64,000 nucleotides of DNA from Botryotinia globosa (lineage: Eukaryota > Ascomycota > Leotiomycetes > Helotiales > Sclerotiniaceae): contig RCSZ01000016.1 in NCBI GenBank assembly GCA_014898425.1, positions 372,001-436,000 of the forward strand. Direction: 5' to 3'. The stretch's first letter is position 1, and each line of letters begins with the position of its first letter. Positions 49,743 through 61,989 of this stretch are shown here, piece after piece. Made by a program: the position numbers and the translations under genes. The notes under the pieces were generated by a model. That model ran no database searches and had not been told where the DNA came from. It was given only the letters and a program-made list of their open reading frames with translations.

Positions 49743-50084
49743 ATGCCGTTGTAAGTTCATATTTTGATTCTAGACAATCGAATGCCTTATACTAATAAAG
49801 AACAATTATAGAGTTCCTAAGTCTTCCTATTACGATAAGAATTACAAACAATCTGCTGCCCTCATTCGAGCGCGGAGACCATATCTTGTAAAGAATGCTT
49901 TGACAGGGGCTGGCATTGCCGCATTTGCCCTTGGAGTTTGTAAGTATCTGCGAGAGTATTTCAAGCCAGTTCAGGGTAATAACTTTGTACAGTTGCTTTC
50001 ACTATTAGAGCAGTTTCGCAAGACGACTTTGAAGATGTCAAAGTACCAGCTGCACCAACCACACCAACCACACGGGATTCTTGA
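49743..50084 (+). CDS. COA3: Cytochrome c oxidase assembly factor 3
   Basis: Three exons: 49743-49750 (8 nt), 49812-49939 and 49993-50084; introns of 61 and 53 bp; 75 aa. The protein has the Coa3 pattern: short N-terminus, SSYYDKNYKQSAALIRARRP, YLVKN, one membrane segment (ALTGAGIAAFALGVFAFTI) and then RAVSQDDFEDVKVP. The second acceptor (TTTGTACAG) was chosen over a later one because it preserves the full membrane helix and the AVSQDDF motif. Coa3 is a mitochondrial inner-membrane protein that, with Cox14 and Mss51, coordinates Cox1 synthesis and assembly. The tiny first exon makes this gene easy to miss. It shares a promoter region with PTA1. Confidence 0.92.
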
Positions 50085-50542
50085 CCGGATTGTGACGACA
50101 TGACTGAGATCAACAACAGTTCGCGTGGGCCAAATACCATATACGTGGAGGGGGCGACCTCATAACACCAACTTCGAGCAGACTAGGGGCAACAAAATGA
50201 CAAGTAGATGCAATGATTTTCATAGATTCAATGGGAGACGATTTGATGAAGGAAAACTCTTGGGAATCTCAAGGGCTTTAACTTTGTAGCTTTCTATATT
50301 TGAAGCCTCACAATATAAATACAGATAGAGCTAGTATTATTGCAATACCGCCTAAAGGCTGACGGGAATCATATACCATATGAATGGTAACCATCATATC
50401 ACAGAACGCCGAACCGAATGAATGCTTTTCTGCCGTAACACCCAACATGCACCTTGAACCATATATTTGCGCCCTCGTAATCATTAAACTTTACTTGTAA
50501 ACTCGAAACGTGAGTTTGATTTTGTGGAGATGCACGAGTCAC
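50085..50542. other. Intergenic between convergent 3' ends
   Basis: 458 bp between COA3 and the Sds3/Dep1-like gene. A GTGAGT directly overlaps the stop of the latter (50541-50546), so an additional 3' exon cannot be excluded, but none is recognisable here. Confidence 0.45.
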
Positions 50543-52889
50543 TCACGGTGGAGATATGCGGGTCATCTCTTGTACAACGTCCTGTAGTCCCGCGCGTGAT
50601 GTCTGGTGGATTTGATTACTAGCGACGGGAGGAGCCTGATGATTATGCTGCTCGTTGGAGATAGATAACAGTGGATGAGGAGGTCTAGTTTGCTTTGGTG
50701 ACAAAGATGGCTGTCGACTGCCCAATGGTGATGGCACGATGGTGTGTGAGTGCGAAGTAATGCAAAAAGGATTATGTGGAGAAACTCGTCCACCAGACGT
50801 CATGTATCCATTAGTGTGCTGTAATACCGATGTTGACATATTAGAGAAGGTTCCTGAGATAGGGCCGCCTTGTTGATGAGAATGGCGACGAGGCTGTACT
50901 TGAATTTGCGACAAAGGACTTGTGGTTCTTGGTGTTTGCTGGGCTGAAGACTGACGCTGTATCAAATGGGAGTTAGAAGGGTGCTGCGGATTCGCCCAGG
51001 GTGTTTGTTCAATGAACTGTTCTTCCGCCGGCCTATATCGCGATGTCGACCTTGCTGTTCGCAATGCCGCGAACTCTTGCAGCGAGAAGCTTGCAGGTTG
51101 ATGCACATTTCTAGTCCCCTGTGAAAAAGCCCCGTCAGCTTGCCTGTCCCCTTTTGGACAAAGGTTTCCTTTTTAGACTAAATCCAGCCATGGCTCCCAA
51201 ATAATGCACTTACTCCCATTGCATTAGTTACACCCATCTTCTCAAAGTCTTCTTCGAGCTCTGCAGGCGTTGCTTGCGACATCGAAGGAGCGGCTGGAAA
51301 TCCGACATGTTTTGCGATGCCCGAGAGAATAGAAACCTCGTTGGAATATGCTACCTGGTTCTGAACCTGTTGCGACCTTCGAGTGGGATAGTTCAGAGTG
51401 TACTCGGGTACGCCAGTGGAGTAATTTCTTCTATCATGTTGTATTTCGTACCATTGTTTACCTAGTTTCTCCATCTTGTTTTCTCGAATTTCTCTTGCTT
51501 CTTGTCGATATTGAATGAGAATCTGACTCCTCCTCGCGACAGCATAAGTTTTCAGAGTCTGTAGCTCATATTCACGTAATTTCTCTGCGACACGGATTCT
51601 CTCATCTCTCCGTGCCTCGACAGGCTTCATCTGTTCAAGGAGATCGGGGTGCGTTGGATGGTCTTGTCGGAGCATAGCCTCCTCTCGACTTATTTGCTCA
51701 AGGCGCGCATCGTATAATCTATAAACATATCAGCGGATGAAACGGTGATCATGAATGTAATCTGACCTGTCCCTAAAGACTGCGAAGTCCTTCTCAATGC
51801 CTCCAAGTTGATCAAACGCGCTTATCTTTTTCTCCACTGTTCGAATCTGCGTTAGAATAATTGTACATGTTTAATTTCACCTTCCTGCAACACCAACTCA
51901 CATTCTTCTTCTGTCTTTGATACGAGATCTGCTTCATCATCTTCCTCATTATCTACTTGGTCCTCCTCGCCGTTTCGTGTATCATCTTCGCCGTTGGTTA
52001 TGATGCCATTGTGCAAGCTGTCTGACTCGTCCTCAAGATTTATACCATTCTCCACAGCCTTTTTCTTCTTCCTTCCTCGTCTTTTAGGTGACGCCGGTAT
52101 GCCAGCGGTTTCGGTAGCTTCATCATCGGGAAGCATCGTCTCTGCCACCCCCGCAAGAGCCTGCTCCTGTGGTCCATCAACCTCTTCGCCTGATATATTA
52201 CCACTTATTGTATTTGATGCATCTTCTTCTACGGGTAATTCGTCGTCGATCGCAAAGTCGTCGCCTTGATTGATTATAGAGCCTGTCCGCTTGGGCAAAG
52301 GCTCATCAAAATCATCTTCGAGTCCACCGCTGCCCATTATTGATCGTTTGCGCTTTCTTGAATCGATTTCGGAAGTCGACAACGCTCTCTTTCCTTCGCC
52401 CGCAGAATCTTCTAATGATGTACGAGCTGTGACTGGCTTGCGATCTAGCTCACCATCATCGTGGTGAGAGCTTTTAGGGCTATCATTAGAAACTGCAATG
52501 TCCTCGTCATATAATTGGTCTGCATCATCTTCGTCATCTTCCCTCTCATCTGCCATGATCTGATTGTGTAGTTTGCTTGGGCTGCGCTCGTTCGAATCGG
52601 CGCCATTACGGGAATTAAGAATCACATTCTTTTGCACTCTTAGTTTGTGCGGAGATTCTTCTAGTCGCTCTGTCTCTGCTTCAGAATCGTCATCTTCAGA
52701 AGGGTTACTAAGGTCGTCTGATGCTTCGGCATCGTCGTCATGATCTTGCTCGGCATCTTTGTCTTCAATATCACTCAAACTGCTAGAGCGATCTTCTTCC
52801 ACGTCGAGATCACTAAGCTCGCCATCAACCGAGGCTTCGTCAGGTATGATAGTATCAACCACTGGCTTAACGTCAATTTCGCCACCCAT
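50543..52889 (-). CDS. Sds3/Dep1-like subunit of the Rpd3L histone deacetylase complex
   Basis: Four exons: 52889-51902, 51836-51767, 51718-51214 and 51118-50543; introns of 65, 48 and 95 bp; 712 aa. Residues 1-330 are acidic and disordered, with nuclear-type basic patches (KRKRS, KRRGRKKKK). The Sds3-like domain follows: KTEEELEKKISAFDQLGGIE, then AVFRDRLYDARLEQI, DLLEQMKPVEARRDERIRVA, RSQILIQYRQEAREIRENKM and KLGKQWYEIQHDRR. The Gln/Ser/Pro-rich tail is disordered. The second intron acceptor (GAACAG) was chosen because it is the only one that keeps phase and gives TEEELEKK. The start at 52889 (MGGEIDV) is preferred to one 23 codons upstream. This family (Sds3, Dep1, BRMS1) scaffolds Sin3-Rpd3 repression in the nucleus. 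It is divergent with NOP12. Confidence 0.85.
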
Positions 52890-53162
52890 CTTAAGAGTAA
52901 ATGAATTGTTGCAAAATTGTTGTGATACTCGTATTGCTATTGTCGCAAAACGAAGCATTAGGAATCAAGGTATAATTATCGGTAGATCCTCGGATGAGGA
53001 AAGGCGGTCACTAGCTAGTGGCAGTATCAGCCCCGCTGATCCCTGCAAGCTGCAGCTTTTTTATTTTTTTAATGAAGCCCCGAAACCTCAATATCTCGCG
53101 ACGTCGAAAGGTAACATATTACCTGCATTACTTATTCCCGACGAAAAAATAACTTAATCGCA
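52890..53162. promoter_or_regulatory. Bidirectional promoter, Sds3/Dep1-like / NOP12
   Basis: 273 bp between divergent start codons, with no room for anything else; it must serve both genes. A T-rich tract (TTTTTTATTTTTTTAAT) lies about 100 bp before NOP12. Confidence 0.55.
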
Positions 53163-55111
53163 ATGGGAAAACGTAGTCGCAAGGAGAGTAATAGCGGAGG
53201 GGAGAAAGCCAATGGTAAAGATAGTACTGGTAAATCAATTTTCAGTGAAAACAAGGCTGTCGACCCTACTCTAGCCTTGCTATTTGCATCAAGCGTAAGT
53301 CTGGAAATTCTGGCATCGCGCAATCTTGCTGATAAATTCTAGGCTGGCCCGGTACAAGCTCCTCCGAAATCTAGATATCAAGAAGCACCTTTGCCTCGTA
53401 GAATCGTCGAATCGCAGGAGGGAGAATCATCCGAGGTTTCTGACGATGATGAAGACGCCGAAGATATCGAAATGGGCGAGGGTGACGATGACTTGAGTAG
53501 CGTTGATGGTGATCTCGAGGATGCTGATATTTCGGGTCTATCTGCTGAGGAGGATGATACCCACGACATACCTGACGAGGTACCCGAATTGGATAAACTC
53601 ATCGAAGCCAAGAATGAGAAACCCGAACGAAAACGTAAAAGGAAGACCGATGAACCAGATCTTGAAGGAAAGTACCTTGAGAAGCTGGCCAGGGAAGAAG
53701 AAAAGGAAGAGGAAGAACGCCAAGCCGAAAGACGATTGAAACGCCAAAAGTTAGCTGCAGAGCAAAAGCCGGTTTCAGACGAAAATATGGAGGAAGATGG
53801 TTCTGATGAGGAGGACGAGGAGGATGCTCACCCTGATAGCGAAGCCGAGGCTGAGGATGGCACAGGAGAATCTGGTTCCGAGGAGACAAGCAAAAAGAGA
53901 AAGACGCCATCCGATGTTCCTTTACATGAATCCCTCGTACCAGATAAGGATGCTGCCGAGCTCGAAAAGGCATCGCGTACTATTTTTCTCGGAAATGTAG
54001 CAAGTTCTACCATATCATCTAAAGCAGACAAAAAGATCCTTATGTCTCATCTGTCCTCTTTCATTGATGATCTCCCTCCTCCCCCAGCTGGCAAACCATC
54101 TCACAAATTGGAATCTCTCCGCTTCCGTTCCACTGCCTACGCTACTGCCGCATTACCAAAGAAAGCTGCTTTTGCCAAAAAGGACATTATGACTGCTACA
54201 ACAAAAAGCACAAATGCCTACGCAGTTTACTCTACAGCATTTGCAGCCAGAGAGGCCGTTAAGAAACTCAATGGAACTATAGTACTAGATCGACATCTCC
54301 GCGTAGATGGCGTAGCGCATCCTGCGAAGACCGACCACCGTCGATGTGTCTTCGTTGGAAACTTAGGGTTTGTAGATGATGAGTCTCTTCTTGAACAGGA
54401 TGGGGAAAATAGCCGCAAACGGTCGAAAATACCCTCTGACATTGAGGAAGGCTTGTGGAGGCAATTTGGAAAGGCTGGTGAAGTAGAGAGTGTACGGGTT
54501 ATTCGCGACGAGAAAACTCGCGTTGGAAAGGGTTTTGCTTATGTACAATTTACCGTAAGCTTCTTTCATCGCTCAAAAATGTTCGAGCTCTTATTAATGC
54601 AGAAATATAGGACGCAAATGCAGTTGAAGCTGCCCTACTTTTCAATGAGAAGAAATACCCGCCGATGCTTCCTCGTGTCCTTCGTGTTGTCCGCGCCAAA
54701 GCTCAACACAAACAAGTCTCGTCCCGACCCACAGCTCGCCAACCAAAATCGTCAAAATCCTCCCAAATATACAATCCAAAGGTCGATCCAAATCAAGCTT
54801 CTTTGCAGGGTAGAGCTACCAAACTGTTAGGGAAAGCTGGTGGTGCAAAATTCAAGAAAACCGGGGCAAACGATACTACTTTGGGCTCCAGGGGAGACAA
54901 ACAAGCCAGTGGAAACGGGGAAGCCAGAGGTGGAATGGCCGGTATCAAAGCACCTGAGAGTTTTGTTTTTGAGGGCTATAGAGCTAGTGCAAGTAAGGGC
55001 AAACCGAAGGATCTCAAGCTGGGAGGAAAGGGTGGTGGAAAGAAGAAGGGTAAACCCAGAACAAGGTCGTCAAACAGAGGTGCCGAGTGGAAGAAGCGAG
55101 GCTCGAAGTAA
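53163..55111 (+). CDS. NOP12: Nucleolar protein 12, RRM protein of 60S biogenesis
   Basis: Three exons: 53163-53294, 53343-54554 and 54611-55111; introns of 48 and 56 bp; 614 aa. The start MGKRSRKES leads to [18 protein letters not shown], the conserved Nop12 N-terminus. Residues 60-250 are highly acidic with Lys/Arg clusters. RRM1 starts [20 protein letters not shown] and contains the lineage-typical [20 protein letters not shown] insertion. RRM2 has [11 protein letters not shown] (RNP2) and GKGFAYVQF (RNP1). The C-terminus is Lys/Gly/Arg-rich, ending [10 protein letters not shown]. In yeast Nop12 is needed for 5.8S processing within pre-60S particles in the nucleolus; RBM34 is the animal homologue. 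It is intact and divergent with the Sds3/Dep1-like gene. Confidence 0.92.
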
Positions 55112-55491
55112 GCTCGTGTTGTTTAGATTGTAATCAGAATAATGATATAGTAGAGTAGTAGTATTGGTGAACCAAACACCTGAGAATGGCAACTCTTTGG
55201 GTTGGTCTTGACTTTCATATTCTGAATGTACATCTATGGATACGTGAAACCGACTTAACCAAATTTGAAAGATACTGCATCCAAAACATTGCGTAGTCGG
55301 ATTACTACTTGCACAGTTTTGCAACGAACTGCTCTTCAATCATCACTCCAGCTTCTCTTGCTCCAAAAGTGCGGGGCTGTCTGTAATATACAACACACGT
55401 GATACCAAACAATTTTCATGGCCATTTTTTCTATTGAACAACCCAAGATTTTCCTTCCCACATCCACATTCTTCTGAATCCCGATTTCAAG
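55112..55491. other. Intergenic, NOP12 3' end and HPM1 promoter
   Basis: 380 bp between two tandem plus-strand genes. A CACGTG-containing stretch (ACACACGTGATA) lies near 55391-55402. Confidence 0.45.
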
Positions 55492-56626
55492 ATGTCTGGC
55501 TTCAGCTTCTCATTTGCAGGCGACGATATAGAGATAGATTCAACTCAAGATGCTCTACCATCTGTCTCCAACCAAGCTGCAGAAACCGGCACCCTTGCAC
55601 CACGGAAATCGAGCGGGGCATTTCCGGTAGCAGGACAACCACTTTTATCACCGACTTATCACACTTTGGAGGAATTTCTAAAGACATTACCATCTCAGAT
55701 TGCTTATTCCACGCTGGTTGTTAAGTTGGATGATGGTAAGGAGATTGGTATTCCAAGAAGGGAGTTATGGGATGTTAGAGCGCAGTTGATGGCTGAGGAT
55801 GAGGGAAATGGGGAAGGGCTTTTGGGATTGGGGAATGATGACGTGAAGACAGGGGTTTATGAGGGAGGGTTCAAAAGTTGGGAAAGTTCGGTGGACTTGG
55901 TTAAGGTTCTTAGTGGGAGGACAATTGTTGGGGAGGGGAGGAGGAGAGTTTTAGAGGTATGTGTTATTTTCATTGAGACTTTGATCACGTTCAAGTCGCC
56001 AAGAGAAATTATGCTGATAAATCTGATAGCTTGGTTGTGGAACTGCTCTTCCATCTCTAGCAGTCTTCCAATGGTTCCTAGAAAACACAACCTCTTCCAC
56101 ATCCGGACTGGATCTTGGACTTGCAGACTACAATCCTACAGTCCTACAGCTCGTCACCTTACCCAATATTCTCCTTTCCTGGGCACAAATCACAAAATCC
56201 GAGTCTTGGGAGGCAGAAGGCGAACTCGATATCGATGAGGCACTTGTCTCTGAGTTCATCTCTGCGCTGACTTCTCGCAACATCAATATATCACTCTTCT
56301 CCGGTGCTTGGTCCCCGGATTTTGTCTCTCTGGTCACTGATAAGTTGCATCTATCATGCGAGAACACAACCATTATTGGAGCTGAAACCATTTACTCTCC
56401 AACTGCATTGAAATCTTTTGCTGAAACTTTAATGGCATTGCTTGATTTAAGCACAGGGTCAAATAAGACGGCGTTAATAGGGGCCAAGAAGGTATATTTC
56501 GGAGTTGGCGGCTCAATAGAAGATTTTATTGAGGATGTTACAGGACGTGGAGCTCTTGTAAACCAGGTTAGGGAAGAGTCGGATGGTGTTAGAAGAGCTG
56601 TTATAGAAGTTGTGAAAGCAGGCTGA
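55492..56626 (+). CDS. HPM1: Protein-histidine N-methyltransferase (Hpm1/METTL18)
   Basis: Two exons: 55492-55956 and 56030-56626, with a 73-bp intron (GTATGT...GATAG, phase 0); 353 aa, close to yeast Hpm1 (377). The N-terminus MSGFSFSFAGDDIEID is typical. The methyltransferase fold reads YEGGFKSWESSVDLVKVL, then VLELGCGTALPSLAVF (SAM-binding motif I, spanning the splice site), DYNPTVLQLVTLPN (motif II) and SGAWSPDF. After these come ETIYSPTALKSF, KVYFGVGGSI and a C-terminal helix. The enzyme methylates a conserved histidine of ribosomal protein Rpl3, affecting 60S assembly and translation fidelity (established for yeast and human). It lies next to another 60S biogenesis gene, NOP12. The gene is intact. 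Confidence 0.93.
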
Positions 56627-58443
56627 AAATTAAAATTTTAATCATAAGTCATACTCATAAAATCCCCCAGCATTGGTGATTAATTTTCGGCCGTGTTAGC
56701 AGGATTGAGGAGTGATCTTTTTGTTAGTATCTTTGAATATTTCTCCTGCTCCCCCAGATCATATTCTGCTACGATAATAACTTGCATCGCCGCATGTTTG
56801 AATACGTATCAGGAAGTCTCAATAATTCATTTCGTTTTGATCATTTTCCATTTCTATTTATCGTCCCAATTACAACAAGCTTTGCTCTCCTACAACTCTG
56901 CAAATCAAATTCTGTCAGACCTCATCAGGGCACACATATAGTCCTATCTTGGAGTCATTCATAGTCAGGTGAACTTTAGCCGTATGCTCGATTATTAGCA
57001 AAGCTATCAAGTCCTCAACACCTTCAATGCTTTCTACTAACCTTACGGTTCCATTTTGACCCTTCTATCCACTTAGTATCTTACTCTTAAGCTAAATACT
57101 AACGCGTAACTACTCTAACTTTATTTTGACATAGAGTCACGACGTCGAAATTTCAACTTTTTGTTCCTTGAATGACGCTGTCTATCGATATTCTACAGAG
57201 AAAGAGGACAATTCTGAAAAATCTTGCCAGTTTATCCCACTCCACAGGGCACATCCAATTATCTGTTGTCCGATTATAACAAATTTGTCCAAAATATAAA
57301 AGAGCATCGAACTACAAATTGCATCTTGTATCCCCAGCCAGCCCATACACTATTCTCAGCGCATTCTGTACCCTCAGCGGTACAATAGAATGGATCCAGC
57401 CCATTCAAATGATAGCAAGCCTATAGTGAATCACAAAACAAGATGCTCTTCCATGTCAGCCACCATGTATATATCCATGGATACCCGTGGACATGCGCCA
57501 TTTTAAAAGAAGAGAAATTTCGACCTCGGGAAGCCAAAAAAGCGACGACAAAACATGTGAGTGGAACCCAACTCATAAACATAAACATCAACATCAACAA
57601 CAAAAGGTCTCCAGCCAAGTAAATGAGCCTTCAAAGGAAAACCGCCAGCAAGATATCAAAATATCAAAACACGTAACGCGGTGCTGATCAAGCGCTGAGA
57701 TATCCCCCAATCGTGTTCATGGCACAATACAAGTAATTAACACACAAGATTCTGCATCGGTTCGGATGTAGCTCGAGAGTCTGAAATTGAACCACTGAGC
57801 CACGATCCTCAAACCACTCACGCTGGTCGGCTGATGTGCTTGTCCTGCAGTCATACGATATCATATAAACTCGAATGAGAATTCTCGCCTATATATAGTT
57901 GAGTAATGCAAATTCATCTAGTATTTGAATCGACGGTCGCAAACGTATGTATTAAAGAGACATTTTTATTCCCTGGTCCAGATGAATATTTGTTTTGATT
58001 ATGATTTACCTTCAGCCTTGAATACTTAGTAGTTTCTACTTCCAATCATTAAAGCACCATCCTTGTGTTGTGCAGATCGCTGCGACGGAGAAGGAGTAAG
58101 CAAAGTTGGAGTATCTTTAGTAAGTGCAGATAAAGTTAGTATTTTAAAAACGGAGAGCTGATACTCGAAGTGATCATGATTCCGCCGATTTCAAAGAACT
58201 AGTTCACCCTGCGGTTCAAGCCCACGTCCGCGACCAGATTGTTGATGTAAGAAGTATACGACCGGCGTTACATGAGAAAAATCGGTAGAATCGCTTCGAG
58301 CCAATCTCAGGTGACTTCCAATAGCAGATGGGCTGCTTCAATCACGAGATGACAGATCCCTTAAAAAAAATTCTTAGCCCATCTCACATATCTTATTCAG
58401 ATATACGATCGCGATGAAAGTCGCATTGCAGGTGGGCATTCAT

Positions 58444-58914
58444 TTAAAGCTCAACGAATAAATACCTGAGTAATTTGCTATTCCTCATAATTTCACAGTT
58501 GTACCAGCGCGCTTTCACCGTTTTCAAACGCTTTATCGCACATTTCTCGCTATCGTTTAGAAGACTCTTCCAATCCCGTCGTTGATATATGGATTCAATG
58601 CTTGATTCGATGTAACGCATGAATGCCAATGCTTCTCTTCCTGTATTTTCCACATTTTTGTTCCGACCTATCTTCAAATTGTGTGCATCCTTTCCTGCGA
58701 GAGGAGGATCTTCCGCATTGTTTGGATCGTGAGAGAAGGACACTATCGGACGTAGACTGGAGGATTCTATACCTCGTTTCGTGAGACCAACATGCACCGA
58801 TAAGGAATCAAGCTCTGCCAGTGCAGTATAGATGAAGATCTTAAAGAAACTCTCATCCGCCACATTCATCACAATGACGCTGCTCTGCAGATATCTGACC
58901 GTGTTCGGCTGATC
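58444..58914 (-). CDS. Hypothetical coding fragment
   Basis: A minus-strand frame of about 156 codons is open from a TGA at 58917 down to a stop at 58444. The first ATG is at 58869 (141 aa from there). The sequence before that ATG (NTVRYLQSSVIV) also looks coding, so a missing upstream exon or a truncation is likely. The body is helical and mixed-charge (SFFKIFIYTALAELDSL, REALAFMRYIESSIESIY), with a basic C-terminus. No domain recognised. It could equally be a gene remnant. Confidence 0.35.
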   Translation of the reverse strand, partial: DQPNTVRYLQSSVIVMNVADESFFKIFIYTALAELDSLSVHVGLTKRGIESSSLRPIVSFSHDPNNAEDPPLAGKDAHNLKIGRNKNVENTGREALAFMRYIESSIESIYQRRDWKSLLNDSEKCAIKRLKTVKARWYNCEIMRNSKLLRYLFVEL

Positions 58915-61372
58915 TCATGAATCCTTCAGCTGCAGACAAAAGGAGCGCATAGCCCTATCAGACAAAGTCGCCGATCACTCGGTATATCCGAATATAATAC
59001 TATGCGGTTTCAGTGCGAAAATCCGTCACTTGACATGATGAGTATTATGCGTCTATATCGACGATTTGATTCGTCAAATAACAATTGACGTCTCTCGCTC
59101 AACTGCCAAGCATGTGGACGAAACCCAAATATGAGCCTACGGAGAATAAGCTGCCAATACGTCAAGCTAATGTAGCGCACTGCAATAATGCATATGTACA
59201 ACCTACAATCAACGCAATACAATGCATGCAGTACTATTGCGTTGCGCATCACTAGCAAGTACCCATGCACGTTAGATGGATATATAAAACCATGTAAGAT
59301 GTGATATCTCGGCTTGGACGGCACATTATAAGAACGTCGGGCTCATCAAGTGCTAAGGATCTGAAATTACTGCTCAATCCGCTGGGTGCTCATTTCATCC
59401 TTCATTTCGCTCACGCCGATCGAAGGGACACACCCCCGGATTGAGCCGACTACTTGCGATAGGCGCGCATACCCTCGACAGCCAGCCTTATGCATGGCTT
59501 GATGTCAGCCATTCATCGCCAAGAATGCCAAAACGTGCCATGCCCGCGATGTGCTCACGCCACTGAAGTGATGGCGCAAATTATGGCTGGAAGGAAGGAG
59601 CCGCCCTGTCGGGACATAGACATACGGGCATATTACACGACGGCAGGCATCCACCTTTGTCATATTTGTGAGACAGTTTGGTAGACGGGCAAAGTATATG
59701 CTTGAGATGGACGTCTCCTATTTCGAGGCCTGCGCACGTGGGAGATAGGGTTCGGAAGAGTTATCGAAGCGAGATTTTGCCGACCAGGAGAAATTCCGCC
59801 GAAGTAGATTGGTGTATAAGCAATACGGTTCAGGTGATGGATAGATTATCGATCTAATTGCAAACTCTTATCAATGCTGTTTGTCAGAAAGCATCAAAAT
59901 GGCAAGGAAAAGACAAAGTCGGTCACCGTACAGATGCAGGGACTGCAGCCTCACCGATATTCCCAGGACATGCATTCATCCAGATTATGAGTTGCCCCAC
60001 CCGGCCGCTAGAGCCAACGCTTAATCCAAACTCCGGAAAACCTGTGAAAAGTTGAGAGACAAGAACGTGTTGTTTTCTCGCTACATGATTGGTTCACTCC
60101 AACCTCATCTTTCAACAATGAAGGGGAACCAAGAAGAGATAGAACGCGAGTCCAAATTTACATTCGACGTGAAATCCGCCAAGTTCTTCTTATGCAGGAC
60201 AGTAAAAAGAGTTTTATCTGACAGATTTCTTCGATGGAAACTGTGCCGTCTTAGAGAGGAAAGCTTGTGCTAGTGAGAACTCACCCAAATGCTTCAGAAG
60301 GGAAAAGTATCGCAACAACAACCATCCATAATGTCAAAAGACGGTTGCAAAATGACAGCTACAATATAAATTGATTATCTGGGGCACCCGCACATGGTCT
60401 CTGATTCTACTCAGCGGGGGATAGTCACAACTTGAATAATAGTGCACAGCAGGTAAGTGGAGAAACATGCCGTTTTTCATCTTGACAGAAAGAATGGCAA
60501 CGATTTGCTACGAGGCCCCCCATGAACATTGATTTCAAGCCAGGGTTTTGGATAATAGACCCGAGGAGGACTCGGAAGTGCATGCTCTCCTCACTGCTCA
60601 GTCATGCCTCGGAGCAGACAAATTTAAGAAGTTACCGTGGCTGGCTCCGTGTTGTCCGATTTGGGCGTTTAATTCAAGAACAAAGTGGGGGACGTGGCCT
60701 TCACTGTGGCGGATTTATCGTTCAATTTCACAATTGATACCTATCAAGTAGGCTGGCTATATGTATAGGATCAACGAGAAGCTACTAATTGTGGCATCAG
60801 AACACTTGAATCCATCAAGTTTGAATCCAATTGTACACTTGCTACAAAGTATTTGGTATGACAGAACTCGACAAATCTCGGGGAGTTATCTTGGTATTGG
60901 TGTTCCGGATCGAGGAAGATGATTTATGACGAACCAACTGGTTGTGGGAAGTTCCTGCTCTCCTACTGTGCCTATCTAGGTAAGCTACTTACTGTATGTA
61001 TTCACAAGCGAAAGTTACAGCATCAATCTAGACCAACGACTAGCTGCTGCATCTCGAACCAAAAAAGAACAGTTATTATTAAACGGCCAAAATTATTAGA
61101 ATTTACTATACGAGTACTGTACCTACCTACCTCATATGTAGCTACATAGCACTAGATGATGCATTGATTTATTTCATTCTCGATACATAGTAATAAAATA
61201 ATCGTCTCAACTCTCAAGTCTAAAGTGATTTTAGTTACCTAGGTAGGAGGTATCTTTAGCTCAATTGATATTCGCATCACGACCCAATCAAACGTCATGC
61301 TCCTTCACTATAAGTCCCTGTTCAATCCCATCTGAATTGTCTAGACTGTATTGGCACGTGACTAAGCATCAT

Positions 61373-61374
<2 letters not shown>

Positions 61375-61413
<39 letters not shown>
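61375..61413. repeat. 7-bp microsatellite (AAAATGG)n
   Basis: Five and a half tandem copies, 580 bp upstream of the transporter gene. Confidence 0.92.
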
Positions 61414-61989
61414 AAGGGATCAGACTGGAATGATCATACCTAGTACCCCGGCCTACCTAGGTAAGTAATGGCACATGTGGCAAATTCAAATCGAGTTCCA
61501 CCACCGCCCCAGCCATATAATAAATCAAACGACGCAACGACCAGAAGCAAAAAGACAAGTCAACTTGATCCGATTAAAATATATCCACCACAGTAACTAA
61601 ACCAATCTGAGTTAGATTGATTTTCCTCGGTATCTTGAAAAATCCCACCCAGATTTCGAAAATGTCCACTTTGCCCCGCCTGAAAGTTTGATGACCCACT
61701 TCGGAGTACTCCTAGGTACTTGATCCATTTTTTTCATGCTACCAATCTACCTAGGTAGATACCGACCTTCCCTGGTACATGAACATGGACCACCGTAGTG
61801 AAAAAAAAAAAAGGTAGGCTATGATCTAATTCCTTATTTATTTCATCTTCCCCCAATTGCTCTTTCATTTCCTTTCTCTTCATCGACAAATTTCTCCATT
61901 TCCCCCTTCATTGCCCAAGCAATAAGGGTTTCGTCGTTAAATTCCTCAAAACTCTCACCCTTTGGAGGTATCGGTCGCCAATTCTCAAC

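Larger units (their letters stand above)
56627..61989. other. 5.4-kb gene-poor region
   Basis: No gene can be supported with confidence. It holds one natural-looking minus-strand exon (58444-58914), described separately. There are also a few short frames with Cys pairs: 59490-59684 plus (CPRCAHATEVM, CHICETVW) and 59899-60027 plus (PYRCRDCSL). There are microsatellites and several TACCTAGGTA palindromes near the right end. No RNA gene was recognised. This could be a relic or heterochromatin-like spacer. Confidence 0.45.
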
